This document shows, one piece after another, positions 1 through 10,851 of a DNA stretch of 64,000 nucleotides; positions within the stretch are counted from its first letter, which is position 1, and each line of letters starts with the position of its first letter. The notes under the pieces were generated by a model that was not told the origin of the DNA, made no database searches, and saw nothing but the letters and a program-made list of their open reading frames with translations. The stretch covers positions 72,536,824-72,600,823 of the forward strand of contig OZ038485.1 in NCBI GenBank assembly GCA_964036315.1. Direction: 5' to 3'. Both the position numbers and the translations under genes were made by a program. Origin of the DNA: Acanthosepion esculentum. Taxonomy: Eukaryota > Mollusca > Cephalopoda > Sepiida > Sepiidae.

Positions 1-21
1 ACTTTGTGAAAACTGTTGAGA

Positions 22-100
22 CTTGTTGAAATCAATACTTTTCGATCGATAACATATCGATTTTCAATAATTTTATTGGTTTTCTAAAGATTTCAATAAG
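22..100 (+). other. Dyad-symmetric core domain of the monomer (representative copy)
   Basis: Positions 22-33 (CTTGTTGAAATC) and 89-100 (GATTTCAATAAG) are inverted repeats matching at 11 of 12 positions; the twelfth would be a G-U pair in RNA. Between them lie the 6-bp palindrome pair ATCGAT-AACAT-ATCGAT (45-61) and CAATAA-TT-TTATTG (65-78). Drawn out, this is an outer stem with two inner hairpins. In L3 monomers C22 and C33 both become G, which removes the two end pairs of the outer stem, and A49 becomes G, which leaves a G-U pair in the first inner hairpin. The core is also the least variable part of the monomer. Folding in vivo is inference; the symmetry itself is seen directly. Confidence 0.6.
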
Positions 101-136
101 TAAATCAATTTTACAAACAACCGTGTTTAAGGTTGA

Positions 137-162
137 AAAACAAGCCAAAACAGCTTGCTTTT
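137..162 (+). other. Second inverted repeat of the monomer (representative copy)
   Basis: CAAGC (141-145) and GCTTG (153-157) are perfect 5-bp inverted repeats around the loop CAAAACA. AAAA (137-140) and TTTT (159-162) extend the stem past one unpaired C at 158. In R2 monomers with GAAGCC, C141 is G and the pair with G157 is lost. The common variants CCATAAC and CCAAAGC fall in the loop. A stem this short could be chance in AT-rich DNA; its retention through most of the array mainly reflects shared descent. Confidence 0.45.
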
Positions 163-1520
163 ACACCTAAAATTCAATATTTTTCAAAACTTTGTAAAAC
201 TTAAAATTTGCAATATAACTTTGTGCAAACTGTTGAAACTTGTTGAAATCAATATTTTTCGATCGATAACATATCGATTTTCAATAATTTTGTTGGTTTT
301 CGAAAGATTTCAATAAGTAAATCAATTTTACAAACAACCGTGTTTAACGTTGAAAAACAAGCCAAAGCAGCTTGCTTTTACACCTAAAATTCAATATTTT
401 CAAAACTTTGTAAAACTTAAAATTTGCAATATAACTTTGTGAAAACAGTTGAAAGTTGTTGAAATGAATACTTTTCGATCGGTAACATATCGATTTTAAA
501 TAATTTTATTGGTTTTCTAAAGATTTCAATAAGTAAATCAATTTTTCATACAGCCGTGTTTAACGTTGAAAAAGAAGCCAAAACAGCTTGCTTTTACACA
601 TAAAATTAAATATTTTTCAAAACTTTGTAAAACTTAAAATTTGCAATATAACTTTGTGAAAACTGTTGAGACTTGTTGAAATCAATACTTTTCGATCGAT
701 AACATATCGATTTTCAATAATTTTATTGGTTTTCTAAAGATTTCAATAAGTAAATCAATTTTACAAACAACCGTGTTTAACGTTGAAAAACAAGCCAAAA
801 CAGCTTGCTTTTACACCTAAAATTCAATATTTTTCAAAACTTTGTAAAACTTAAAATTTGCAATATAACTTTGTGCAAACTGTTGAAACTTGTTGAAATC
901 AATAGTTTTCGATCGATAACATATCGATTTTCAATAATTTTATTGGTTTTCTAAAGATTTCAATAAGTAAATCAATTTTACAAACAACCGTGTTTAAGGT
1001 TGAAAATCAAGCCAAAACAGCTTGCTTTTTTACACCTAAAATTCAATATTTTTCAAAACATTGTAAAACTTAAAATTTGCAATATAACTTTGTGCAAACT
1101 GTTGAAACTTGTTGAAATCAATATTTTTCGATCGATAACATATCGATTTTCAATAATTTTATTGGTTTTCTAAAGATTTCAATAAGTAAATCAATTTTAC
1201 AAACAACCGTGTTCAACGTTGAAAAACAAGCCAAAACAGCTTGCTTTTACACCTAAAATTCAATATTTTTCAAAACTTTGTAAAACTTAAAATTTGCAAT
1301 ATAACTTTGTGCAAACTGTTGAAACTTGTTGAAATCAATAGTTTTCGATCGATAACATATCGATTTTCAATAATTTTATTGGTTTTCGAAAGATTTCTAT
1401 AAGTAAATCAATTTTTCATACAGCCGTGTTTGACGTTGAAAAAGAAGCCAAAACAGCTTGCTTTTACACCTAAAATTCAATATTTTTCAAAACTTTGTAA
1501 AACATAAAATTTGCAATATA

Positions 1521-1688
1521 ACTTTGTGAAAACCGTTGAAACTTGTTGAAATCAATACTTTTCGATCGATAACATATCGATTTTCAATAATTTTATTGGT
1601 TTTTTAAAGATTTCAATAAGTAAATCAATTTTTCATACAGCCGTGTTTAACGTTGAAAAAGAAGCCAAAACAGCTTACACCCAATATA
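1521..1688 (+). repeat. Shortened monomer, 168 bp (49-bp loss)
   Basis: The ACTTTGTG starts at 1521 and 1689 are only 168 bp apart. The monomer runs normally to CAGCTT, lacks the following 6 bases GCTTTT, keeps ACACC, and then jumps straight to CAATATA. About 43 further bases are missing, including the usual TTTTTCAAAACTTTG segment. The 6-base loss is shared with the next monomer; the 43-base loss is not. The order of events is therefore probably the small deletion, then local duplication, then the larger deletion. Confidence 0.9.
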
Positions 1689-1898
1689 ACTTTGTGCAAA
1701 CTGTTGAAACTTGTTGAAATCAATAGTTTTCGATCGATAACATATCGATTTTCAATAATTTTATTGGTTTTCTAAAGATTTCAATAAGTAAATCAATTTT
1801 TCATACAGCCGTGTTTAACGTTGAAAAAGAAACCAAAACAGCTTACACCTAAAATTCAATATTTTTCAAAATTTGTAAAACTTAAAATTTGCAATATA
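1689..1898 (+). repeat. Shortened monomer, 210 bp (7-bp loss)
   Basis: This monomer has the same CAGCTTACACC junction as its left neighbour, meaning that GCTTTT is lost. It lacks one more base in CAAAATTTG (normally CAAAACTTTG). Its left module is L1 with TAGTTTTCG and its right module is R2 with GAAACC. Sharing a rare deletion with the adjacent copy is direct evidence of local homogenisation. Confidence 0.85.
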
Positions 1899-4800
1899 AA
1901 TTTGTGAAAACCGTTGAAACTTGTTGAAATCAATACTTTTCGATCGATAACATATCGATTTTCAATAATTTTATTGGTTTTCTAAAGATTTCAATAAGTA
2001 AATCAATTTTTCATACAGCCGTGTTAACGTTGAAAAACAAGCCATAACAGCTTGCTTTTACACCTAAAATTCAATATTTTTCAAAACTTTGTAAAACTTA
2101 AAATTTGCAATATAACTTTGTGAAAACAGTTGAGAGTTGTTGAAATGAATACTTTTCGATCGGTAACATATCGATTTTCAATAAATTTATTGGTTTTCTA
2201 AAGATTTCAATAAGTAAATCAATTTTACAAACAACCGTGTTTAAGGTTGAAAAACAAGCCAAAACAGCTTGCTTTTACACCTAAAATTCAATATTTTTCA
2301 AAACTTTGTAAAACTTAAAATTTGCAATATAACTTTGTGCAAACTGTTGAAACTTGTTGAAATCAATAGTTTTCGATCGATAACATATCGATTTTCAATA
2401 ATTTTATTGGTTTTCTAAAGATTTCAATAAGTAAATCAATTTTACAAACAACCGTGTTTAACGTTGAAAAACAAGCCAAAACAGCTTGCTTTTACACCTA
2501 AAATTCAATATTTTTCAAAACTTTGTAAAACTTAAAATTTGCAATATAACTTTGTGAAAACAGTTGAGAGTTGTTGAAATGAATACTTTTCGACCGGTAA
2601 CATATCGATTTTCAATAATTTTATTGGTTTTCTAAAGATTTCAATAAGTAAATCAATTTTTCATACAGCCGTGTTTAACGTTGAAAAAGAAGCCAAAACA
2701 GCTTGCTTTTACACCTAAAATTCAATATTTTTCAAAGCTATGTAAAACTTAAAATTTGCAATATAACTTTGTGAAAAGTGTTGAGACTTGTTGAAATCAA
2801 TACTTTTCGATCGATAACATATCGATTTTCAATAATTTTATTGGTTTTCTAAAGATTTCAATAAGTAAATCAATTTTACAAACAACCGTGTTTAAGGTTG
2901 AAAAACAAACCAAAACAGCTTGCTTTTACACCTAAAATTCAATATTTTTCAAAACTTTGTAAAACTTAAAATTTGGAATATAACTTTGTGCAAACTGTTG
3001 AAACTTGTTGAAATCAATATTTTTCGATCGATAACATATCGATTTTCAGTAATTTTGTTGGTTTTCGAAAGATTTCAATAAGTAAATCAATTTTACAAAC
3101 AACCGTGTTTAACGTTGAAAAACAAGCCAAAGCAGCTTGCTTTTACACCTAAAATTCAATATTTTCAAAACTTTGTAAAACTTAAAATTTGCAATATAAC
3201 TTTGTGCAAACTGTTGAAACTTGTTGAAATCAATACTTGTCGATCGATAACATATCGATTTTCAATAATTTTATTGGTTTTCTAAAGATTTCAATAAGTA
3301 AATCAATTTTTCATACAGCCGTGTTTAACGTTGAAAAAGAAGCCAAAACAGCTTGCTTTTACACCTAAAATTCAATATTTTTCAAAACTATGTAAAACTT
3401 AAAATTTGCAATATAACTTTGTGAAAACTGTTGAAACTTGTTGAAATCAATACTTTTCGATCGATAACATATCGATTTTCAATAATTTTATTGGTTTTCT
3501 AAAGATTTCAATAAGTAAATCAATTTTTCATACAGCCGTGTTTAACGTTGAAAAAGAAGCCAAAACAGCTTGCTTTTACACATAAAATTCAATATTTTTC
3601 AAAACTTTGTAAAACTTAAAATTTGCAATATAACTTTGTGAAAACTGTTGAGACTTGTTGAAATCAATACTTTTCGATCGATAACATATCGATTTTCAAT
3701 AATTTTATTGGTTTTCTAAAGATTTCAATAAGTAAATCAATTTTACAAACAACCGTGTTTAACGTTGAAAAACAAGCCAAAACAGCTTGCTTTTACACCT
3801 AAAATTCAATATTTTTCAAAACTTTGTAAAACTTAAAATTTGCAATATAACTTTGTGCAAACTGTTGAAACTTGTTGAAATCAATATTTTTCGATCGATA
3901 ACATATCGATTTTCAATAATTTTATTGGTTTTCTAAAGATTTCAATAAGTAAATCAATTTTACAAACAACCGTGTTTAAGGTTGAAAAACAAGCCAAAAC
4001 AGCTTGCTTTCACACCTAAAATTCAATATTTTTCAAAACTTTGTAAAACTTAAGATTTGCAATATAACTTTGTGCAAACTGTTGAAACTTGTTGAAATCA
4101 ATACTTTTCGATCGATAACATATCGATTTTCAATAATTTTATTGGTTTTCTAAAGATTTCAATAAGTAAATCAATTTTTCATACAGCCGTGTTTAACGTT
4201 GAAAAACAAGCCATAACAGCTTGCTTTTACACCTAAAATTCAATATTTTTCAAAACTTTGTAAAACTTAAAATTTGCAATATAACTTTGTGAAAACAGTT
4301 GAGAGTTGTTGAAATGAATACTTTTCGATCGGTAACATATCGATTTTCAATAATTTTATTGGTTTTCTAAAGATTTCAATAAGTAAATCAATTTTACAAA
4401 CAACCGTGTTTAAGGTTGAAAAACAAGCCAAAACAGCTTGCTTTTACACCTAAAATTCAATATTTTTCAAAACTTTGTAAAACTTAAAATTTGCAATATA
4501 ACTTTGTGCAAACTGTTGAAACTTGTTGAAATCAATACTTTTCGATCGATAACATATCGATTTTCAATAATTTTATTGGTTTTCTAAAGATTTCAATAAG
4601 TAAATCAATTTTTCATACAGCCGTGTTTAACGTTGAAAAAGAAGCCAAAACAGCTTGCTTTTACACATAAAATTCAATATTTTTCAAAACTTTGTAAAAC
4701 TTAAAATTTGCAATATAACTTTGTGAAAACTGTTGAGACTTGTTGAAATCAATACTTTTCGATCGATAACATATCGATTTTCAATAATTTTATTGGTTTT

Positions 4801-7450
4801 CTAAAGATTTCAATAAGTAAATCAATTTTACAAACAACCGTGTTTAACGTTGAAAAACAAGCCAAAACAGCTTGCTTTTACACCTAAAATTCAATATTTT
4901 TCAAAACTTTGTAAAACTTAAAATTTGCAATATAACTTTGTGCAAACTGTTGAAACTTGTTGAAATCAATAGTTTTCGATCGATAACATATCGATTTTCA
5001 ATAATTTTATTGGTTTTCTAAAGATTTCAATAAGTAAATCAATTTTACAAACAACCGTGTTTAAGGTTGAAAATCAAGCCAAAACAGCTTGCTTTTTTAC
5101 ACCTAAAATTCAATATTTTTCAAAACATTGTAAAACTTAAAATTTGCAATATAACTTTGTGCAAACTGTTGAAACTTGTTGAAATCAATATTTTTCGATC
5201 GATAACATATCGATTTTCAATAATTTTATTGGTTTTCTAAAGATTTCAATAAGTAAATCAATTTTACAAACAACCGTGTTTAAGGTTGAAAAACAAGCCA
5301 AAACAGCTTGCTTTTACACCTAAAATTCAATATTTTTCAAAACTTTGTAAAACTTAAGATTTGCAATATAACTTTGTGCAAACTGTTGAAACTTGTTGAA
5401 ATCAATACTTTTCGATCGATAACATATCGATTTTCAATAATTTTATTGGTTTTCTAAAGATTTCAATAAGTAAATCAATTTTTCATACAGCCGTGTTTAA
5501 CGTTGAAAAACAAGCCATAACAGCTTGCTTTTACACCTAAAATTCAATATTTTTCAAAACTTTGTAAAACTTAAAATTTGCAATATAACTTTGTGCAAAC
5601 TGTTGAAACTTGTTGAAATCAATATTTTTCGATCGATAACATATCGATTTTCAATAATTTTATTGGTTTTCTAAAGATTTCAATAAGTAAATCAATTTTA
5701 CAAACAACTGTGTTTAAGGTTGAAAAACAAGCCAAAACAGCTTGCTTTTACACCTAAAATTCAATATTTTTCAAAACCTTGTAAAACTTAAGATTTGCAA
5801 TATAACTTTGTGAAAACAGTTGAAAGTTGTTGAAATGAATACTTTTCGATCGGTAACATATCGATTTTCAATAATTTTATTGGTTTTCTAAAGATTTCAA
5901 TAAGTAAATCAAATTTTCATACAGCCGTGTTTAACGTTGAAAAAGAAGCCAAAACAGCTTTCTTTTACACCTAAAATTAAATATTTTTCAAAACTTTGTA
6001 AAACTTAAAATTTGCAATATAACTTTGTGAAAACTGTTGAGACTTGTTGAAATCAATACTTTTCGATCGATAACATATCGATTTTCAATAATTTTATTGG
6101 TTTTCTAAAGATTTCAATAAGTAAATCAATTTTACAAACAACCGTGTTTAAGGTTGAAAATCAAGCCAAAACAGCTTGCTTTTTTACACCTAAAATTCAA
6201 TATTTTTCAAAACATTGTAAAACTTAAAATTTGCAATATAACTTTGTGCAAACTGTTGAAACTTGTTGAAATCAATATTTTTCGATCGATAACATATCGA
6301 TTTTCAATAATTTTATTGGTTTTCTAAAGATTTCAATAAGTAAATCAATTTTACAAACAACCGTGTTTAAGGTTGAAAAACAAGCCAAAACAGCTTGCTT
6401 TTACACCTAAAATTCAATATTTTTCAAAACTTTGTAAAACTTAAAATTTGCAATATAACTTTGTGCAAACTGTTGAAACTTGTTGAAATCAATATTTTTC
6501 GATCGATAACATATCGATTTTCAATAATTTTATTGGTTTTCGAAAGATTTCAATAAGTAAATCAATTTTACAAACAACCGTGTTTAACGTCGAAAAACAA
6601 GCCAAAGCAGCTTGCTTTTACACCTAAAATTCAATATTTTCAAAACTTTGTAAAACTTAAAATTTGCAATATAACTTTGTGAAAACAGTTGAGAGTTGTT
6701 GAAATGAATACTTTTCGATCGGTAACATATCGATTTTCAATAATTTTATTGGTTTTCTAAAGATTTCAATAAGTAAATCAATTTTTCATACAGCCGTGTT
6801 TAACGTTGAAAAAGAAGCCAAAACAGCTTGCTTTTACACCTAAAATTCAATATTTTTCAAAACTATGTAAAACATAAAATTTGCAATATAACTTTGTGAA
6901 AACTGTTGAGACTTGTTGAAATCAATATTTTTCGATCGATAACATATCGATTTTCAATAATTTTATTGGTTTTCTAAAGATTTCAATAAGTAAATCAATT
7001 TTACAAACAACCGTGTTTAACGTTGAAAAACAAGCCAAAACAGCTTGCTTTTACACCTAAAATTCAATATTATTCAAAACTTTGTAAAACTTAAAATTTG
7101 CAATATAACTTTGTGCAAACTGTTGAAACTTGTTGAAATCAATAGTTTTCGATCGATAACATATCGATTTTCAATAATTTTATTGGTTTTCTAAAGATTT
7201 CAATAAGTAAATCAATTTTACAAACAACCGTGTTTAACGTTGAAAAACAAGCCAAAGCAGCTTGCTTTTACACCTAAAATTCAATATTTTCAAAACTTTG
7301 TAAAACTTAAAATTTGCAATATAACTTTGTGAAAACAGTTGAGAGTTGTTGAAATGAATACTTTTCGATCGGTAACATATCGATTTTCAATAATTTTATT
7401 GGTTTTCTAAAGATTTCAATAAGTAAATCAATTTTTCATACAGCCGTGTT

Positions 7451-8580
7451 GAAAAAGAAGCCAAAACAGCTTGCTTTTACACCTAAAATTCAATATTTTT
7501 CAAAACTATGTAAAACATAAAATTTGCAATATAACTTTGTGAAAACTGTTGAGACTTGTTGAAATCAATATTTTTCGATCGATAACATATCGATTTTCAA
7601 TAATTTTATTCGTTTTCTAAAGATTTCAATAAGTAAATCAATTTTACAAACAACCGTGTTTAACGTTGAAAAACAAGCCAAAACAGCTTGCTTTTACACC
7701 TAAAATTCAATATTTTTCAAAACTTTGTAAAACTTAAAATTTGCAATATAACTTTGTGCAAACTGTTGAAACTTGTTGAAATCAATAGTTTTCGATCGAT
7801 AACATATCGATTTTCAATAATTTTATTGGTTTTCTAAAGATTTCAATAAGTAAATCAATTTTACAAACAACCGTGTTTAACGTTGAAAAACAAGCCAAAA
7901 CAGCTTGCTTTTACACCTAAAATTCAATATTTTTCAAAACTTTGTAAAACTTAAAATTTGCAATATAACTTTGTGCAAACTGTTGAAACTTGTTGAAATC
8001 AATACTTTTCGATCGATAACATATCGATTTTCAATAATTTTATTGGTTTTCTAAAGATTTCAATAAGTAAATCAATTTTACAAACAACCGTGTTTAAGGT
8101 TGAAAAACAAGCCAAAACAGCTTGCTTTTACACCTAAAATTCAATATTTTTCAAAACTTTGTAAAACATAAAATTTGCAATATAACTTTGTGAAAACAGT
8201 TGAAAGTTGTTGAAATGAATACTTTTCGATCGGTAACATATCGATTTTCAATAATTTTATTGGTTTTCTAAAGATTTCAATAAGTAAATCAATTTTACAA
8301 ACAACCGTGTTTAACGTTGAAAACAAGCCAAAACAGCTTGCTTTTACACCTAAAATTCAATATTTTTCAAAACTTTGTAAAACTTAAAATTTGCAATATA
8401 ACTTTGTGCAAACTGTTGAAACTTGTTGAAATCAATAGTTTTCGATCGATAACATATCGATTTTCAATAATTTTATTGGTTTTCTAAAGATTTCAATAAG
8501 TAAATCAATTTTACAAACAACCGTGTTTAACGTTGAAAAACAAGCCAAAACAGCTTGCTTTTACACCTAAAATTCAATAT
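7451..8580 (+). repeat. Third, partial copy of the start of the large duplicated block
   Basis: This 1.13-kb stretch matches 10921-12050 at offset 3470 with two differences seen: TTCGTTTT instead of TTGGTTTT near 7610, and AAGGTT instead of AACGTT near 8098. It therefore also matches the related stretch of block copy 2 (from about 20949). Just upstream, at 7441-7460, the monomer lacks 7 bases (GTGTTGAAAAAG in place of GTGTTTAACGTTGAAAAAG). After 8580 one monomer is of a different type; similarity then resumes at offset 3469 to about 8950. Confidence 0.8.
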
Positions 8581-10851
8581 TTTTCAAAACTATGTAAAAC
8601 TTAAAATTTGCAATATAACTTTGTGCAAACTGTTGAAACTTGTTGAAATCAATAGTTTTCGATCGATAACATATCGATTTTCAATAATTTTATTGGTTTT
8701 CTAAAGATTTCAATAAGTAAATCAATTTTTCATACAGCCGTGTATAACGTTGAAAAACAAGCCATAACAGCTTGCTTTTACACCTAAAATTCAATATTTT
8801 TCAAAACTTTGTAAAACGTAAATTTGCAATATAACTTTGTGAAAACAGTTGAGAGTTGTTGAAATGAATACTTTTCGATCGGTAACATATCGATTTTCAA
8901 TAATTTTATTGGTTTTCTAAAGATTTCAATAAGTAAATCAATTTTACAAACAACCGTGTTTAAGGTTGAAAAACAAGCCAAAACAGCTTGCTTTTACACC
9001 TAAAATTCAATATTTTTCAAAACTTTGTAAAACTTAAAATTTGCAATATAACTTTGTGCAAACTGTTGAAACTTGTTGAAATCAATATTTTTCGATCGAT
9101 AACATATCGATTTTCAATAATTTTATTGGTTTTCTAAAGATTTCAATAAGTAAATCAATTTTTCATACAGCCGTGTTTAACGTTGAAAAACAAGCCAAAA
9201 CAGCTTGCTTTTACACCAAAATTCAATATTTTTCAAAACTTTGTAAAACTTAAAATTTGCAATATAACTTTGTGAAAACCGTTGAAACTTGTTGAAATCA
9301 ATACTTTTCGATCGATAACATATCGATTTTCAATAATTTTATTGGTTTTCTAAAGATTTCAATAAGTAAATCAATTTTTCATACAGCCGTGTTTAACGTT
9401 GAAAAACAAGCCATAACAGCTTGCTTTTACACCTAAAATTCAATATTTTTCAAAACTTTGTAAAACTTAAAATTTGCAATATAACTTTGTGAAAACAGTT
9501 GAGAGTTGTTGAAATGAATACTTTTCGATCGGTAACATATCGATTTTCAATAATTTTATTGGTTTTCTAAAGATTTCAATAAGTAAATCAATTTTACAAA
9601 CAACCGTGTTTAACGTTGAAAAACAAGCCAAAACAGCTTGCTTTTACACCTAAAATTCAATATTTTTCAAAACTTTGTAAAACTTAAAATTTGCAATATA
9701 ACTTTGTGAAAACCGTTGAAACTTGTTGAAATCAAGACTTTTCGATCGATAACATATCGATTTTCAATAATTTTATTGGTTTTCTAAAGATTTCAATAAG
9801 TAAATCAAATTTTCATACAGCCGTGTTTAACGTTGAAAAAGAAGCCAAAACAGCTTTCTTTTACACCTAAAATTAAATATTTTTCAAAACTTTGTAAAAC
9901 TTAAAATTTGCAATATAACTTTGTGAAATCTGTTGAGACTTGTTGAAATCAATACTTTTCGATCGATAACATATCGATTTTCAATAATTTTATTGGTTTT
10001 CTAAAGATTTCAATAAGTAAATCAATTTTACAAACAACCGTGTTTAACGTTGAAAAACAAGCCAAAACAGCTTGCTTTTACACCTAAAATTCAATATTTT
10101 TCAAAACTTTGTAAAACTTAAAATTTGCAATATAACTTTGTGCAAACTGTTGAAACTTGTTGAAATCAATACTTTTCGATCGATAACATATCGATTTTCA
10201 ATAATTTTATTGGTTTTCTAAAGATTTCAATAAGTAAATCAATTTTTCATACAGCCGTGTTTAACGTTGAAAAACAAGCCATAACAGCTTGCTTTTACAC
10301 CTAAAATTCAATATTTTTCAAAACTTTGTAAAACTTAAAATTTGCAATATAACTTTGTGAAAACAGTTGAGAGTTGTTGAAATGAATACTTTTCGATCGG
10401 TAACATATCGATTTTCAATAATTTTATTGGTTTTCTAAAGATTTCTATAAGTAAATCAATTTTACAAACAACCGTGTTTAAGGTTGAAAAACAAGCCAAA
10501 ACAGCTTGCTTTTTTACACCTAAAATTCAATATTTTTCAAAACATTGTAAAACTTAAAATTTGCAATATAACTTTGTGCAAACTGTTGAAACTTGTTGAA
10601 ATCAATATTTTTCGATCGATAACATATCGATTTTCAATAATTTTGTTGGTTTTCGAAAGATTTCAATATGTAAATCAATTTTACAAACAACCGTGTTTAA
10701 CGTTGAAAAACAAGCCAAAGCAGCTTGCTTTTACACCTAAAATTCAATATTTTCAAAACTTTGTAAAACTTAAAATTTGCAATATAACTTTGTGAAAACA
10801 GTTGAAAGTTGTTGAAATGAATACTTTTCGATCGGTAACATATCGATTTTA

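Larger units (their letters stand above)
1..217 (+). repeat. Reference monomer, used for position numbering
   Basis: This first complete monomer is full length and in phase, so window bases 1-217 serve as monomer positions. Left-module types: L1 has C9 (GTGCAAAC); L2 has A9 and G20 (GTTGAGAC); L3 has A14, G22, G33 and G49 (GTTGAAATGAAT then CGATCGGT); L4 has C14 (AACCGTTG). Right-module types: R1 has ACAAACAACC at 113-122; R2 has TCATACAGCC there and often G141 (GAAGCC) or T148 (CCATAAC); R3 has ACACGCAACC. Position 131 is C or G (AACGTT or AAGGTT). Position 205 is A or G (TTAAAA or TTAAGA). The first monomer is L2 plus R1 with G131. Positions 56-110 barely vary across the array. Confidence 0.93.
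1..10851 (+). repeat. Array block A: mosaic of short duplications
   Basis: About 50 monomers in which L1, L2, L3 and L4 left modules alternate with R1 and R2 right modules. No gene is present. Nearly identical segments recur in whole-monomer steps: 1-258 with 651-908 (offset 650, one difference seen); about 42-480 with 6282-6720 (offset 6240); about 505-1335 with 4572-5402 (offset 4067); and 7451-8580 with 10921-12050 (offset 3470). The GAAAATCAAGCC variant followed by a +2 T insertion (GCTTTTTTAC) occurs near 1000, 5067 and 6154. The block is therefore a patchwork of unequal exchanges, not one regular higher-order repeat. Confidence 0.85.

Noticed and set aside
41..57. Possible CENP-B box in TTCGATCGATAACATA
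   Set aside because: Only the TTCG-nnnn-A half fits. The CGGG half of the consensus is absent in all monomer types seen, including the CGATCGGT form.
71..78. Polyadenylation-like AATAAA on the minus strand of each monomer (TTTATT on the plus strand) as a transcription end signal
   Set aside because: In DNA that is 75% A+T a six-base match is expected by chance, and no promoter or transcript evidence accompanies it.
211..220. TATAAC at the monomer junction as a TATA box
   Set aside because: It is a weak match in AT-rich sequence, with no initiator or downstream transcript structure to support it.
8141..8326. Minus-strand open frame of 61 codons, with near-identical frames at 11611-11796 and 21639-21824 and related 65-66-codon frames at 8784, 12253, 22281, 55938, 60710 and 61795
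   Set aside because: They are translations of the satellite itself. They recur only because the same monomers recur, they end within about one monomer, and they appear where variants or one-base losses remove stops. Because 217 is not a multiple of three, no frame stays open along the array. There is no start context, codon bias or known domain.
10484..10795. Plus-strand open frame of 103 codons, and two 60-codon frames at 32240 and 33996
   Set aside because: The longest one spans about one and a half monomers and repeats its own motif, as expected of read-through in a tandem repeat. The two 60-codon frames end in the inverted junctions. Neither is evidence of a gene.
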